Below, piece by piece: positions 1 to 8,670 of a stretch of DNA of 64,000 bases; positions within the stretch are counted from its first letter, which is position 1; each line of letters starts with the position of its first letter. The notes below the pieces were generated by a model. It did not search any database and was not told the origin of the DNA. It worked only from the letters and a program-made list of their open reading frames with translations. A program made the translations under genes and the position numbers. The DNA is from Paenisporosarcina sp. OV554 (lineage in GTDB: Bacteria; Bacillota; Bacilli; Bacillales_A; Planococcaceae), in NCBI RefSeq assembly GCF_003058165.1, contig NZ_QBUC01000006.1:1-64000 (forward strand), in the 5' to 3' direction.

Positions 1-94
1 AGCACGCATAATGAACACGCTTGGCAATATCCATACCGACAACGAGTGTATTTTCAGTCACTTGATTAATTTTTTCATTGCATTTAAACTGCAT
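1..94 (-). mobile_element. IS110-family transposase, N-terminal fragment cut by window edge
   Basis: An open frame runs leftward off the window from an ATG at 94, preceded by an AGGAGG ribosome site at about 103-108. The first 31 residues include VVGMDIAKRVH, which resembles the start of the IS110 DEDD transposase with its first catalytic Asp. Only the N-terminus is visible, so integrity of the element cannot be judged. IS110 elements lack obvious terminal inverted repeats, so the noncoding stretch from 95 to roughly 200 may be part of the element. The call rests on one motif and is moderately sure. Confidence 0.6.
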
Positions 95-208
95 AAAGAA
101 GTCCTCCTAGTTTGATGATGGGTCAATTTCGACGTTGACACTCAGCATCATACTAGAGGGCTCTTTTTCTTTCAAGACCTCGAACATCCTTCAAACAGGA
201 ATGCTGCC

Positions 209-346
209 CCGTTAGTTAAATAAGTTCCACAAAAAAAGCGTTAATCCTTCTAGGATCAACGCCCTGTTAACTCAATTAATTGGGATTGGTGTCTGCCCTG
301 TAAAGGCAGCCGGTTCTTCAACTAAAGCATCCATTACTTCAATAAG
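209..346. repeat. Short imperfect inverted repeats, copies 1 and 2 of a dispersed family
   Basis: Two related motifs sit at about 210-223 and 314-346. The family pattern is TTCAACTAA, a short GC-rich centre resembling GCACCCG, then TTAGTTGAATAA, so the two arms are complementary. The copy at 314-346 is more diverged (CATTACTTCAATAAG). Further copies occur at 1112, 2050, 2221, 2280 and 6090. They cluster in the decayed left end of the window. Confidence 0.5.
231..262 (-). terminator. Rho-independent terminator
   Basis: On the minus strand a 10-bp stem (GCGTTGATCC with AGGATTAACGC, one G-T type mismatch) is followed by seven T residues. It lies downstream of the GNAT gene and would end its transcript. 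Confidence 0.65.
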
Positions 347-351
347 AAAAA

Positions 352-801
352 TTATAATTTTTTCTCAAAAAAGGTTAAGGATAGTTGTTCATTTACTGTG
401 ACTTCTTTAATATTTTGAAATCCATTCTTTTTATAAAAACTAACTGCAGGAGCATTTTTAGAACCTGTTGCTACTTTTATTGTTTCAATCTCGAACTTAC
501 TTACAATGAAATTTAAGAGTTTCTGTGCAAGTCCTTTTCTAAAATAGTTTGGATGTACGATTAACCTATGTATATCAACTTCATCATCCTCTACTTTTAT
601 TGATATTGCCCCGCATAGTTCTTCATTTAAATAATAACCAAAGAAAGTTTCTCCGCATTGTTTCAAAGTATCAATTGTATCTTTTAATGGTGGTATGTCA
701 TAAGAACCAATTATTTCTGCCTCTACCTTATAGGCTGGTATTTGAATTTCCAAAATATTTTCAGCGTTTTTATTAATACTAATGTCAATTTTTTTTATCA
801 A
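352..801 (-). CDS. GNAT-family N-acetyltransferase
   Basis: This 149-residue protein has the size and layout of a single-domain GNAT enzyme, which moves an acetyl group from acetyl-CoA to an amine or similar acceptor in the cytosol. The acetyl-CoA-binding motif region is visible as a beta strand ending in HRLIVHPNYFRKGLAQKLL at about residues 78-96, followed by the late segment APAVSFYKKNGFQ typical of GNAT motif B. The start is read as TTG at 801, with GAGGGATTAAC just upstream. It stands alone between repeat copies, with a terminator at 231-262. The substrate cannot be predicted from sequence. Confidence 0.8.
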   Translation of the reverse strand: MIKKIDISINKNAENILEIQIPAYKVEAEIIGSYDIPPLKDTIDTLKQCGETFFGYYLNEELCGAISIKVEDDEVDIHRLIVHPNYFRKGLAQKLLNFIVSKFEIETIKVATGSKNAPAVSFYKKNGFQNIKEVTVNEQLSLTFFEKKL

Positions 802-1165
802 GTTAATCCCTCATTCAATTAATTTTCTTCTTCTACTAAACTGCTTCGTAGGACATTTTTTCACACTCTTTGTGATATTAACATAAATATCCAACAAAAA
901 ATCACCTCAAATATAAGAAAAGTTATAGGTGAGATAATTTTTAATCTAACTTTATTATAAATAATCGAACTTTTAAGAAATTATCGAACTTTGTTTTAAA
1001 TTATCAATCTTTATCTCAAAGCTACAAAACCATTTTGAAAAAAGATTGATCAAAATGGTTTCTTTTCGTTTGCTGTTTGTAAATAAGAACGATATTTTTC
1101 AGTGGTCCTAATTCAACTAAAGCACCCGTTAGTACAATAACTTCCAAATAGTTCGGCTGAATTAG
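802..1165. other. Intergenic stretch with AT-rich direct repeats and one hairpin
   Basis: No credible gene is seen. Around 959-1010 three similar words of the form AAATTATCGAACTTT occur in a row with increasing divergence. A hairpin with an 11-bp stem (AAACCATTTTG / CAAAATGGTTT) lies at 1027-1061 and is followed by TCTTTTC, so it could be a plus-strand terminator. A copy of the dispersed inverted repeat is at 1112-1140. Confidence 0.4.
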
Positions 1166-1330
1166 TTAGTATGGGAAGAAAAATTGTTCATCATCAGAAT
1201 TATATGGTAAAAACTTTATCTGCTTTACAACATACTCTTTTCCATCCCAATCGTACGCAAGTTTGAGCAAACCAATTAATCCTCCGGAGAAACTATCTTG
1301 TGATATATAAACAGGCACTTTTCCAAAATT
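1166..1330 (-). pseudogene. C-terminal remnant of an unrecognised protein
   Basis: The minus-strand frame ending at 1166 reads like genuine protein over its last 50 residues (VPVYISQDSFSGG, then AYDWDGKEYVVKQIKF). The frame runs on upstream through sequence that belongs to the oppositely oriented sigma-factor remnant, so the 5' part of the gene seems to have been lost where the two meet near 1330. No start or ribosome site is visible. I do not recognise the family. The reading could also be chance, since only the flow of the residues supports it. Confidence 0.3.
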
Positions 1331-1740
1331 GGATTGGAGGGATGGGCATGATGTCGGAGAAATTAATGATTGAAGAATTATACGACGAGTTTCGTGACGA
1401 TGTTTATCATTTCTCATTGTACTTTACAAATAATAAACAGGAAGCAGAAGACATAACACAAGAAACTTTTATAAAAGTGATGAAAAATATACATCAATAA
1501 AAAGACGTGAGCAAGAAAAAGACATGGATACTTTAAATCGCAAAGAATACCGCTATTGATCTTAAAAGAAAACAAAAATTGATTAATTTACTCCCGCAAC
1601 TTTTAAAAGGAAATGGGCATAAGAGCCACTACGTTGCAACAGATGAGAATCGATTAATTAACACGGAAAATTGTCGTGAACTTCAAAATGCCATACTAAC
1701 TCTTAAGCTACATTATAGAAGCATAGTTATTCTGAGCCAT
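1327..1740 (+). pseudogene. Decayed ECF-type RNA polymerase sigma factor
   Basis: One reading frame from about 1327 to 1740 matches an extracytoplasmic-function sigma factor. Region 2 begins with MIEELYDEFRDDVYHFSLY, followed by AEDITQETFIKVMKNIHQ. After an in-frame TAA at 1498 the same frame continues with KKTWIL, a second TAA at 1534, then IAKNTAIDLKRKQK, the classic end of region 2. A weak region 4 trace (YRSIVILSH) is the last recognisable part. Two stop codons in an otherwise continuous frame, with no region 4 helix-turn-helix left, mark it as dead. A good ribosome site (GGAGGGATGGGC) still precedes the ATG codons at about 1340-1354. No anti-sigma gene remains. Confidence 0.65.
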
Positions 1741-1985
1741 AATATTCAACTGAACATGCACCCTTTACTGTGTCATGATCTCCCTTTAAAATCTTAGGCA
1801 TCACCGTTAAGGCATCCCAAAATACGGAAAGAGCTAATAGGGCAACTAATACGAGTCCAAGCTGGATACCATAGTATATGCGGTAAAGGTTTCTTTTTTT
1901 GAGCCTTTCTCATATACAAAATACCTGCAATACATAAAATAAAGCCTAAAATCGTTGATGAAAATGCACCTAGTAGTTCCATCAT
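1727..1985 (-). pseudogene. Frameshifted small membrane protein
   Basis: From an ATG at 1985 the frame encodes a hydrophobic segment (LLGAFSSTILGFILCIAGILY) followed by basic residues. In a run of A residues near 1887-1895 the coherent reading moves to another frame, which continues as RNLYRIYYGIQLGLVLVALL and then DALTVMPKILKGDHDTVKG to a TAA at 1727. Joined, the product would be about 86 residues with two membrane segments and a short polar tail. The frame break in a homopolymer may be a real mutation or a sequencing error. The family is not recognised. The 3' end overlaps the end of the sigma-factor remnant. Confidence 0.45.
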
Positions 1986-2049
1986 TATCTTTCACCTGCT
2001 ATCTTTTATCGTGTTAATTCATTATACATTAATTTTAGTAGTGTTTTAG

Positions 2050-2313
2050 TTGCCTGCCCTTTAGTTGAATAACACTTTCTACTATTATTGTGAAGTAATT
2101 GGTAAAAGCCGACACAATATTTATTTAGTGTCAGCTTTTCATTTTAAAGTATTTTATTAAACAACTTTATTATATTTTAATCAACTTTATTATTCGCAGA
2201 CATTTATGACGATCTCCTGTTCTTCAACTAAGCACCCGTTAGTTGAATAAGAGAACATCCTTGAGAAAATGGGCTTTTCCGTTACTTCATTAAAGCGCCC
2301 GATTGTTGAATAA
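2050..2313. repeat. Dispersed inverted repeat, three copies including the best one
   Basis: A partial copy (CCCTTTAGTTGAATAA) is at about 2056-2072. The most complete copy, at 2221-2250, has arms TTCAACTAA and TTAGTTGAATAA around GCACCCG. A related copy at 2280-2313 has GTTACTTCATTAA, GCGCCCGA and TTGTTGAATAA. The stretch from 2314 to 2477 holds no gene that I can see. Confidence 0.5.
2104..2146 (+). terminator. Terminator-like hairpin
   Basis: AAAAGC and GACAC pair with GTGTC and GCTTTT around an AT-rich loop, followed by a T-rich tract. No intact plus-strand gene lies directly upstream, so it may be left over from a lost gene. Confidence 0.4.
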
Positions 2314-2477
2314 TATTTTTATATATTTGGTGTTTCCTTTCCTTCTATTAATTCTTTTATACAATAGATTGAAAGCATTCATAAAGACTTTTGCTTTGAT
2401 AGGCATGCTTAGATAATAAGTAGATTTTCTCCGTTCTTTTGTCTATCTAGATTGACAGCTCCTCTACAGGATAGAAT

Positions 2478-2516
2478 GAATACTCATTTGCAATTTATTA
2501 TTGCAAATGAGTATTC
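2478..2516. terminator. Perfect 16-bp hairpin downstream of the UvrA-like gene
   Basis: GAATACTCATTTGCAA is repeated in inverted orientation around a 7-base AT loop. There is no T-run on the minus side, so it is either an unusual terminator or another kind of palindrome. It lies 58 bp past the end of the large ATPase gene. Confidence 0.45.
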
Positions 2517-2573
2517 TTCACTGACTGACATCTAGCTCTGTATTAAAATATCGCTTGTTTTAATAATTCTAGT

Positions 2574-5500
2574 TTAATTATTTTGCTCAAGGAATTGGTA
2601 AATCGCCATCATTTCTTGTTTATTCAACTCACGAATACGCTTGAAAATTAGAAGATCTGCAACACGCTCAAGATTTAAGCTTTCAGTAACAACATCACTT
2701 ACTTTGCTAGTTAGCCATGTTTGCACGTCTATGCCCTCGACGATTTCCTTACGCCCTTCATCATTGATGCCACTTGCATAACAACTAACACATGGTACCG
2801 ATAATTTATAAACGCCATCATGGAGCCCATCTTCCGATATTACTTTCTTCCCTTTACAGAATGGACATGGGTGACTTGCTTTTATCTTATTAATTAGGGT
2901 GACAATTTTTTTGTAACCTAACGCTTCATAGACATACGTCAGTTTTTTGTATTTTCCATTGGTGAAATACTTATCAATGATGGTTTCTCTCGTTTCTGTG
3001 ATATTGGCAAAATCACAGATGGTAATCCGATTATTAATGCTGATCGCTTGTATATTGCCGCTAATACTGTCCCAGAATGGCAGGGCATTTTGTAAAACGA
3101 TTTCATAGCGGGCAAAGCTTGCCAGCTCTAGTTCAAGCATTTTCAGAGCGACTTGTGTTTCCCTAGGCAACAGAGAGACATCTTCCGTCAAAACTATATT
3201 ACCGCCGACAATAGCTTTCATTTTTTCTAGTATCTGTAAATCGCCAACGGTTTTCATCACTTGATCAAGAGGCTGTTGAATAACCTCACGAATATCCGTG
3301 TCGCCAAATTTTAGCTTTTTATGATGATTTAGCACGGTTCCTTGACAGATTGGACAGGTAATCATTTCTTTGGATTCTTTTATATGCTCTTTAATAATCG
3401 ATTTCGATATGAACATATAGCGCCCTATGATGAGATTAAAGCCTTCCCAAGTTCTCGATGCCTTGCCTGCTTTATCATAGAATGACTTTTCCCAATACCC
3501 ATATAAAAAGGTATGCTTTTCTGCTTCTGTCATCTCGTTATAATTTTTGCTTATATCCTGACCGAGCTCATTCTTAATCTCATCAAAGATGAATTGCAAT
3601 TTTGGATATTGATAGTATTTTAAAACCTCCATCACGTCTGGATGCAATAGGCCATCCCAGAATGGTGCGGTCTTGTCCTGAATAACAACATCAAAATCAA
3701 ATTTTTCAATCACCCGGCGGCCCGAGCAGCTTGGACAATGATTGTCTTGATAATAGAAATCGAAGCCACTCGTATCTTTATTGGTTGGATGCGCCGCAAT
3801 AATATGGTTGATCAATCCACCCATTTCATAGAGAAAACTATATTGACTATACAAGTGACGTTCCAGATCAATGGCGATGACGGGTGCAATTGTTTCAGAT
3901 TCATATTCACCATAAATCAAACGAGCCATTGATGATAAGCTTTTTAAGATGCCGCCCTTATAGACGTTTTCTGCATTTTTAAAATAAGCAATCTGATTTT
4001 CTTTTAAATAGTTAATTCCATTTTGTTGATTGATAGTTGAAGAAATTTGCAATGGAGCAACTCTATCCGTACTGTTTTGTTGACGGTAATAATCATCATG
4101 ACTGACAACATCAAGGTATTGAACAGGTGCAAGCTGCCTTTTACCAAAATCAACGATAAAATCAGAGTTTTCTAGCATATAAGAATTATGTTCAATCATT
4201 ATCATTGAGACAGATTCATCCTGCAGAATGACCCTGACACTATCAATGAATTGATTTAAAATATTTTGTGATAAACCTTTTGAAGGCTCGTCAAAAATAA
4301 AAAGCGTATGTGGGTTTCTTGAGTTGGCAAACAGTTCAGAAACTAAATGGACACATTGAAATTCACCAGTCGATAAAGACTGTGTTTTTCTTTCCAACGT
4401 CAAATATCCAAGTCCAAGTTTGATCAATAAGCTTAAGCGTTTATGCACGATGTCTTCCTTTGGCAGTTCATCTATAATATCTTCAATCGAGCGCTGAAAA
4501 ATATCATCAATATCTTCACTATATTTTGTGAGTTTCTTTTTAATATCAAGAAACGTCGCAACTGTTGACCGACTAGTAATCGATTGGTTTCGATCTTGAC
4601 CAACCATTACTAGTCTATCTTTTGGATATCGTTTCAGAAAATCTTTGGCCATACACTCATTGACAAGTGTAGATTTACCACATCCAGACTCCCCCGTAAA
4701 AGTGACAATTCTATTTTTGGGAATCTGAATTTCAGCCATTTGAATATTACGACGGTAAAGATCATGAAATTGATAGTATTCTGTTGGTATTGTCTGATTT
4801 CGTTCCCAAGTGATTGGTTTTGGACGTGGGGATTCTTCAACAATTTTCCCACCGTATTTACCACTACCAGGTCCAAAGAACAATTGCTCTTCCGCTGTGT
4901 TAAGCACCGTGTCAGAATGGTCAATGATCCAAATTTGATTCTTATACCCCAATTGTTTAATCTCTTCTAAAATTTTCAATAGTGTTTGGTGATCGAGACC
5001 CACGGAGATTTCATCAATTATAATAACGGTATTTTCACTTGTTGCCATGAATTCTGCCAAGTAAAGTCGTGTTAATTCTCCACCTGACAATGTACCCATA
5101 ATGCGATTTAATGTTAAGTAACCAATATTCATATTGATAATATTTTTAAGAATATGTTGTCTCGCTTCACTAATATGTAATTCTTCTCTAAGGGAAAGAA
5201 TCGATTCAATGTTTAAGTTGTTGATATCGGAAATACTATGTGGTTGATCCAATAATTCTATCTTATATTGCTCAACTTCTGGATTATAGCGCCTGCCCTC
5301 ACACTTTTTACATTCGACATTTTTGGTAGTACCGCGCCCTTTACACTCAGGACACCAGCCTAATGCATTATTAAATGAAAACACTTCCGGAGAAAGATTA
5401 AATTTTTCAGCAAGAGTAACACGAATCTCTTTAAAAACGCCAGTATGTGTGCCAATTGTTGAACGTGGATTGGAAGAAATGGATGATTTTCCGAGAAAAA

Positions 5501-5744
5501 GTACTAAAGGCATTTCTTCCATTTTGATGGCACTGAAATTGGTTTCCATAATATTGGAAAATAAATACTGATATTCAGCCTTTGGCAATAAGGAAACGAG
5601 ACGCTTCTTGGATTCTTCACCAATTGTTTGACAAAAAGTTGTTTTACCAGATCCAGATAGTCCAGCAATTCCTAACGATTTATCTACTGGTAGTACTGCA
5701 TCTAATTTGTTAATATTGTTCGAAATTAATTGATTTATTTTCAT
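2574..5744 (-). CDS. UvrA-like tandem ABC ATPase with extra zinc-rich C-terminal half
   Basis: This 1056-residue protein has two ABC ATPase modules of the UvrA type in its first 550 residues. Module 1 has Walker A GLSGSGKT (28-35), a zinc knuckle CPECKGRG..CKKC, signature TLSGGE and Walker B VIIIDEISVGLD. Module 2 has Walker A TGESGCGKST, a weakened signature SLSTGEFQ and Walker B LFIFDEPSKGL. The remaining 500 residues hold three more Cys-x-x-Cys modules (CPSCSGR, CPICQG, CPFCKGKK with a later CVSC) but no Walker A. True UvrA proteins are about 940 residues and carry these elements in a different order. I infer a DNA- or nucleic-acid-linked UvrA paralogue, perhaps for drug or damage tolerance. 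The start at 5744 is chosen because GGAGAGG lies 8 bases upstream; an in-frame ATG at 5783 lacks a ribosome site. Confidence 0.75.
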   Translation of the reverse strand: MKINQLISNNINKLDAVLPVDKSLGIAGLSGSGKTTFCQTIGEESKKRLVSLLPKAEYQYLFSNIMETNFSAIKMEEMPLVLFLGKSSISSNPRSTIGTHTGVFKEIRVTLAEKFNLSPEVFSFNNALGWCPECKGRGTTKNVECKKCEGRRYNPEVEQYKIELLDQPHSISDINNLNIESILSLREELHISEARQHILKNIINMNIGYLTLNRIMGTLSGGELTRLYLAEFMATSENTVIIIDEISVGLDHQTLLKILEEIKQLGYKNQIWIIDHSDTVLNTAEEQLFFGPGSGKYGGKIVEESPRPKPITWERNQTIPTEYYQFHDLYRRNIQMAEIQIPKNRIVTFTGESGCGKSTLVNECMAKDFLKRYPKDRLVMVGQDRNQSITSRSTVATFLDIKKKLTKYSEDIDDIFQRSIEDIIDELPKEDIVHKRLSLLIKLGLGYLTLERKTQSLSTGEFQCVHLVSELFANSRNPHTLFIFDEPSKGLSQNILNQFIDSVRVILQDESVSMIMIEHNSYMLENSDFIVDFGKRQLAPVQYLDVVSHDDYYRQQNSTDRVAPLQISSTINQQNGINYLKENQIAYFKNAENVYKGGILKSLSSMARLIYGEYESETIAPVIAIDLERHLYSQYSFLYEMGGLINHIIAAHPTNKDTSGFDFYYQDNHCPSCSGRRVIEKFDFDVVIQDKTAPFWDGLLHPDVMEVLKYYQYPKLQFIFDEIKNELGQDISKNYNEMTEAEKHTFLYGYWEKSFYDKAGKASRTWEGFNLIIGRYMFISKSIIKEHIKESKEMITCPICQGTVLNHHKKLKFGDTDIREVIQQPLDQVMKTVGDLQILEKMKAIVGGNIVLTEDVSLLPRETQVALKMLELELASFARYEIVLQNALPFWDSISGNIQAISINNRITICDFANITETRETIIDKYFTNGKYKKLTYVYEALGYKKIVTLINKIKASHPCPFCKGKKVISEDGLHDGVYKLSVPCVSCYASGINDEGRKEIVEGIDVQTWLTSKVSDVVTESLNLERVADLLIFKRIRELNKQEMMAIYQFLEQNN

Positions 5745-5834
5745 AGTGATATCCTCTCCATTCTCTAAATTTAGTATTGCCATGTTAGTAAAACTTCAAA
5801 TGAATTTGTTGTGTTTTTTTCGAATCGACAATCT

Positions 5835-5849
5835 CATACTAATTGTATG
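5835..5849. promoter_or_regulatory. Palindrome upstream of the UvrA-like gene
   Basis: CATACTAATTGTATG is a perfect inverted repeat (CATAC / GTATG) about 90 bp upstream of the chosen start. It could be an operator for the large ATPase gene. No regulator is nearby to assign it to. Confidence 0.3.
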
Positions 5850-6205
5850 ACGAAGATTTCTAAATTTCTTGTTATATATTCACTTATACCGTTTTGAAGA
5901 AACAATTTCATGGCCCAAATCCAGCAAGTAGTGGTCCTTTTTTCAACGCAACCCCACAAAGTATTTACTTAAACTCTCAGTTATATTATAAAAGCTTCTA
6001 CAACCATCCTGCCACGTTTGCTAAATTACAATTATTACAAAACTTGTTATTTAACTCAATCCTTTATTCCATTAAAAATGACGCTTTCCGTGTTCCGGAA
6101 AAGCGCCCGATTGTAGAAGATCGTTTAAAGAATACTGGCTGCAATAGATTTTTTCATTGATTACCCTCCATAATCCTTTTACCATAATCTTCAACAAAGC
6201 TTAAA
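5850..6205. other. Intergenic stretch with a diverged repeat copy
   Basis: No gene is supported; an 88-codon plus-strand frame from 5894 has no ribosome site and no protein-like pattern. At about 6085-6120 a diverged member of the dispersed repeat family (CCGGAAAAGCGCCCGATTGT) occurs. Confidence 0.35.
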
Positions 6206-6352
6206 TTACACTATTAAATATTTAATCGTTAAAAACAGGTAAATGATAATTCCTATAATACCGATGACTACTCCAATAACTAAAAATCCATAAATGAACC
6301 CACTTATTGAAGCGAACGCATCAAGGAACAAGTTTTTTGTGAAATCAAGCAT
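6206..6352 (-). CDS. Small single-span membrane protein
   Basis: A 48-residue product begins MLDFTKNLF and is dominated by one hydrophobic stretch (IYGFLVIGVVIGIIGIIIYLFL), ending in KYLIV. The chosen ATG at 6352 follows AAAGGAG by about 12 bases; a longer frame opens at 6403 but without a ribosome site. No family is recognised. It may be a small stress or membrane-associated peptide. It stands alone between the repeat zone and the DUF2935 gene, so context gives no function. The main doubt is whether it is translated at all. Confidence 0.4.
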   Translation of the reverse strand: MLDFTKNLFLDAFASISGFIYGFLVIGVVIGIIGIIIYLFLTIKYLIV

Positions 6353-6686
6353 TTTATCCGTTTTCTCCTTTCGATTCACCCGCAAATGATCCTCTTCCCT
6401 CATATATGCATATTATGAGGGAATCCATTATGCCTATAATTCAAATAATTTTGGTTTTATTGGGTTAAATTGGAATAACGTTACATACATCAATAATATC
6501 TATAGATACGGCTATTGAGAACTAAAAAGATGAAAACGACATCAGTTTCCACTTAATTTGTTTATCTAGTTGCGTTGAAGCAATTCATGTATCGGTGGAG
6601 GTTTTGTTAACTTCCTTTAGGTTTTAAAAGACATTTTCTTATTTGATTAGACATAGTATGAACTGTGCTTAAAAAGGAGGAGAATA

Positions 6687-7496
6687 ATGGCTAATGCGTT
6701 TGTTGTAAGGTCATTGGATGAAATTCGATTTTGGGCTAGAATAATGAAGGAGCATGCACTTTTTCTAAGTCTTGGATTTACTTATAATGAGCAAAAACTA
6801 ATTGATGAAGCAAAAGCATTTATTGTTGTATTCGAAAGAATTGAGGAACAATTAAACGGCTATACAGTACACACTGACCCTCGTCAAATTGAAGCTTTTA
6901 ACGTTCACGTCTACCAAGCAGTGGCCAATATATGGGCTTATAAAAGAAAGGTGTTAGGACTCATACTACGCTGCGAGATTCGTTCAAATAATTACGCTTT
7001 ACTGGTCGATCATACGAGTAGGGAAGCTGCTTATTTTGCCAATCGATTAAAAGAACTCAACGAAGGAAAATTACAACCTTTACCAGAAGCTATTATAAAA
7101 GAGAATGTCTTTTTCTTAAAAATAATGGCTGACCATGCTAAGTTTATTGGACATCTTTTAGATCCTAGCGAACGTAAATTAGTTGACCAAGCACGAGATT
7201 TCAGTCACGATTTTGATCAACTTTTGTTCCAGGCTGTTGATTTAGATAGTATGAGACCTGAGTCGGAAACGCCTGCACTATTAGATCAATTCCTTGATCA
7301 AAACAGAGTCTCCGTTGTTTCCTTAAGAAACTTTAAGAAGACTGCACGAGATTTAATCGAAGAATGTCGTATAAAAAGTAACATCCACCCACTCTTGGCT
7401 GATCATGTATTTAGAGAAGCAGAACGATTTATTGAAATCATTGATATTTTTGAAGTAAGCCTAACGTCGAACGAAAAAGAATCCACGGCAATGTAA
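6687..7496 (+). CDS. DUF2935-family helical protein
   Basis: The 269-residue product has two tandem halves of similar pattern. Each contains a helix like FWARIMKEHALFLSLG (about residues 14-30) or FFLKIMADHAKFIGHLLDP (about 148-166), followed by a DEA(K/R) helix and a final LLADHxxREAxxF motif (LLVDHTSREAAYF and LLADHVFREAERF). This matches the DUF2935 family of Bacillales, four-helix-bundle proteins with conserved His and Glu that may bind metal. Function is not established. AAAAAGGAGGAG precedes the ATG with ideal spacing. The gene ends at a strong terminator and appears monocistronic. Confidence 0.85.
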   Translation: MANAFVVRSLDEIRFWARIMKEHALFLSLGFTYNEQKLIDEAKAFIVVFERIEEQLNGYTVHTDPRQIEAFNVHVYQAVANIWAYKRKVLGLILRCEIRSNNYALLVDHTSREAAYFANRLKELNEGKLQPLPEAIIKENVFFLKIMADHAKFIGHLLDPSERKLVDQARDFSHDFDQLLFQAVDLDSMRPESETPALLDQFLDQNRVSVVSLRNFKKTARDLIEECRIKSNIHPLLADHVFREAERFIEIIDIFEVSLTSNEKESTAM

Positions 7497-7498
7497 AT

Positions 7499-7532
7499 AA
7501 AAGGAGAGGCTACAAACCTCTCCTTTTTCCTT
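7499..7532 (+). terminator. Rho-independent terminator
   Basis: AAAGGAGAGG pairs with CCTCTCCTTT around CTACAAA and is followed by a T-tract. It directly follows the stop codon of the DUF2935 gene. Confidence 0.85.
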
Positions 7533-7556
7533 TTATTTTTATTAAAAGCAATCAAT

Positions 7557-8498
7557 TTAAATAGAAGTTTTAACTTTAGAAAGATTTAAATCCCATCTTT
7601 CTTCTATTAATTCGGTTCCAGTCCATTCATCATTTGATTTTTCTTCAGTCAATGTGAAATTGTATTTTTTGTATAGATAGCGGGCCGTTTCCAAAATACT
7701 CACGGTCCATAAGAACACATGTTCAAATCCTTGATTGTGACAGAAATTGATAGCGGTCTCCATTAGCTTCTTCCCTATACCTAGACCTTGGTATTTTTCA
7801 TCAAGAACAAACCATCTAAGTTGAGCTACCGTATCTTTTGATTTAGTTATTGCAATCGAACCAACGATTTGCCCATTGACCTCAGCAATCCACAGCTCTC
7901 CTCCATCTCTATTAATCATAAATTCTGCTAAGCCTTTCATAACGTAATATTCGAACATCGGTCCAAATTTATATGTTTTATCGTATAAAACCCCATGAAG
8001 ATGAGCAATAAACCCGACGTCCCCGGCTTCAAAAGGGCGAATAGTGACTTCTGATCGAGCGGTAGAATATTCCTTAGAAAAAATAGATTCAATGATTTCC
8101 ATGGATGTTATCAGTTGGGACAAATCAGGTTTAGAAATAGATTCAATCATTTTCTCTACACCATGATTAGCTTTTTCGACTAAGCCGTTATAGATTACTT
8201 CACCGTTCTTTGTTAAATGGAGTGAAAACTGACGTTGATCATTTGATGACCGTTTTTTAGTAATAATACTATCATTCTCAAACTTTTGAAGTATCCTGCT
8301 CATATAACCACGGTCTATTCCTAATTTTTCTCTAATTTCCGTCGCAGTAGTGCCATTATTTAAATGCAGTTCAGTAATAACACGTGCTTCTGTAAGAGGA
8401 AAAGGCTGATTATAAATTTCTTGATCGATTTTCCCTAAAACATTTGCATAATTTCTATTAAATTTCCTGATTTTTTCTATAGGTTGAATTTGTTCCAT
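7557..8498 (-). CDS. MarR-type regulator fused to GNAT acetyltransferase
   Basis: The first 150 residues form a MarR winged helix (ARVITELHLNNGTTATEIREK, then GYMSRILQKFENDSIITKKRS with the wing SSNDQRQFSLHLT). From about residue 153 a GNAT domain follows (IRPFEAGDVGFIAHLHGVLYD, then LRWFVLDEKYQGLGIGKKLM, the acetyl-CoA-binding motif, and ETARYLYKKYNF). Such fusions are common in Bacillales and are thought to couple gene control to acetyl transfer, but the substrate is unknown. The ATG at 8498 sits 6 bases after AAGAGGTG; a GTG three codons upstream overlaps that ribosome site and is less likely. The gene converges on the DUF2935 terminator. Confidence 0.85.
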   Translation of the reverse strand: MEQIQPIEKIRKFNRNYANVLGKIDQEIYNQPFPLTEARVITELHLNNGTTATEIREKLGIDRGYMSRILQKFENDSIITKKRSSNDQRQFSLHLTKNGEVIYNGLVEKANHGVEKMIESISKPDLSQLITSMEIIESIFSKEYSTARSEVTIRPFEAGDVGFIAHLHGVLYDKTYKFGPMFEYYVMKGLAEFMINRDGGELWIAEVNGQIVGSIAITKSKDTVAQLRWFVLDEKYQGLGIGKKLMETAINFCHNQGFEHVFLWTVSILETARYLYKKYNFTLTEEKSNDEWTGTELIEERWDLNLSKVKTSI

Positions 8499-8636
8499 TT
8501 TAGACACCTCTTATATTCTGAATATTTTTTCTATAAACAGTATATTCAATATAGTTGACTAAGTCAACTATAAGTGAAGCGAGCTTTTAAAGATTCAAAA
8601 ACGTTCTACTGTACCCTTATCGAGATGCCAATGTAT

Positions 8637-8664
8637 TTGTAAGTATTTTTCAATATGTTATAAT
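8637..8664 (+). promoter_or_regulatory. Promoter for antisense antitoxin RNA
   Basis: TTGTAA at 8637-8642 and TATAAT at 8659-8664 are 16 bp apart, a near-ideal vegetative promoter. Transcription would start near 8671 and run rightward into the 3' end of the toxin gene. Confidence 0.6.
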
Positions 8665-8670
8665 AATACT

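Noticed and set aside
5894-6160. Open frame of 88 codons on the plus strand
   Set aside because: It includes a dispersed repeat copy, has no ribosome site and no recognisable motif.
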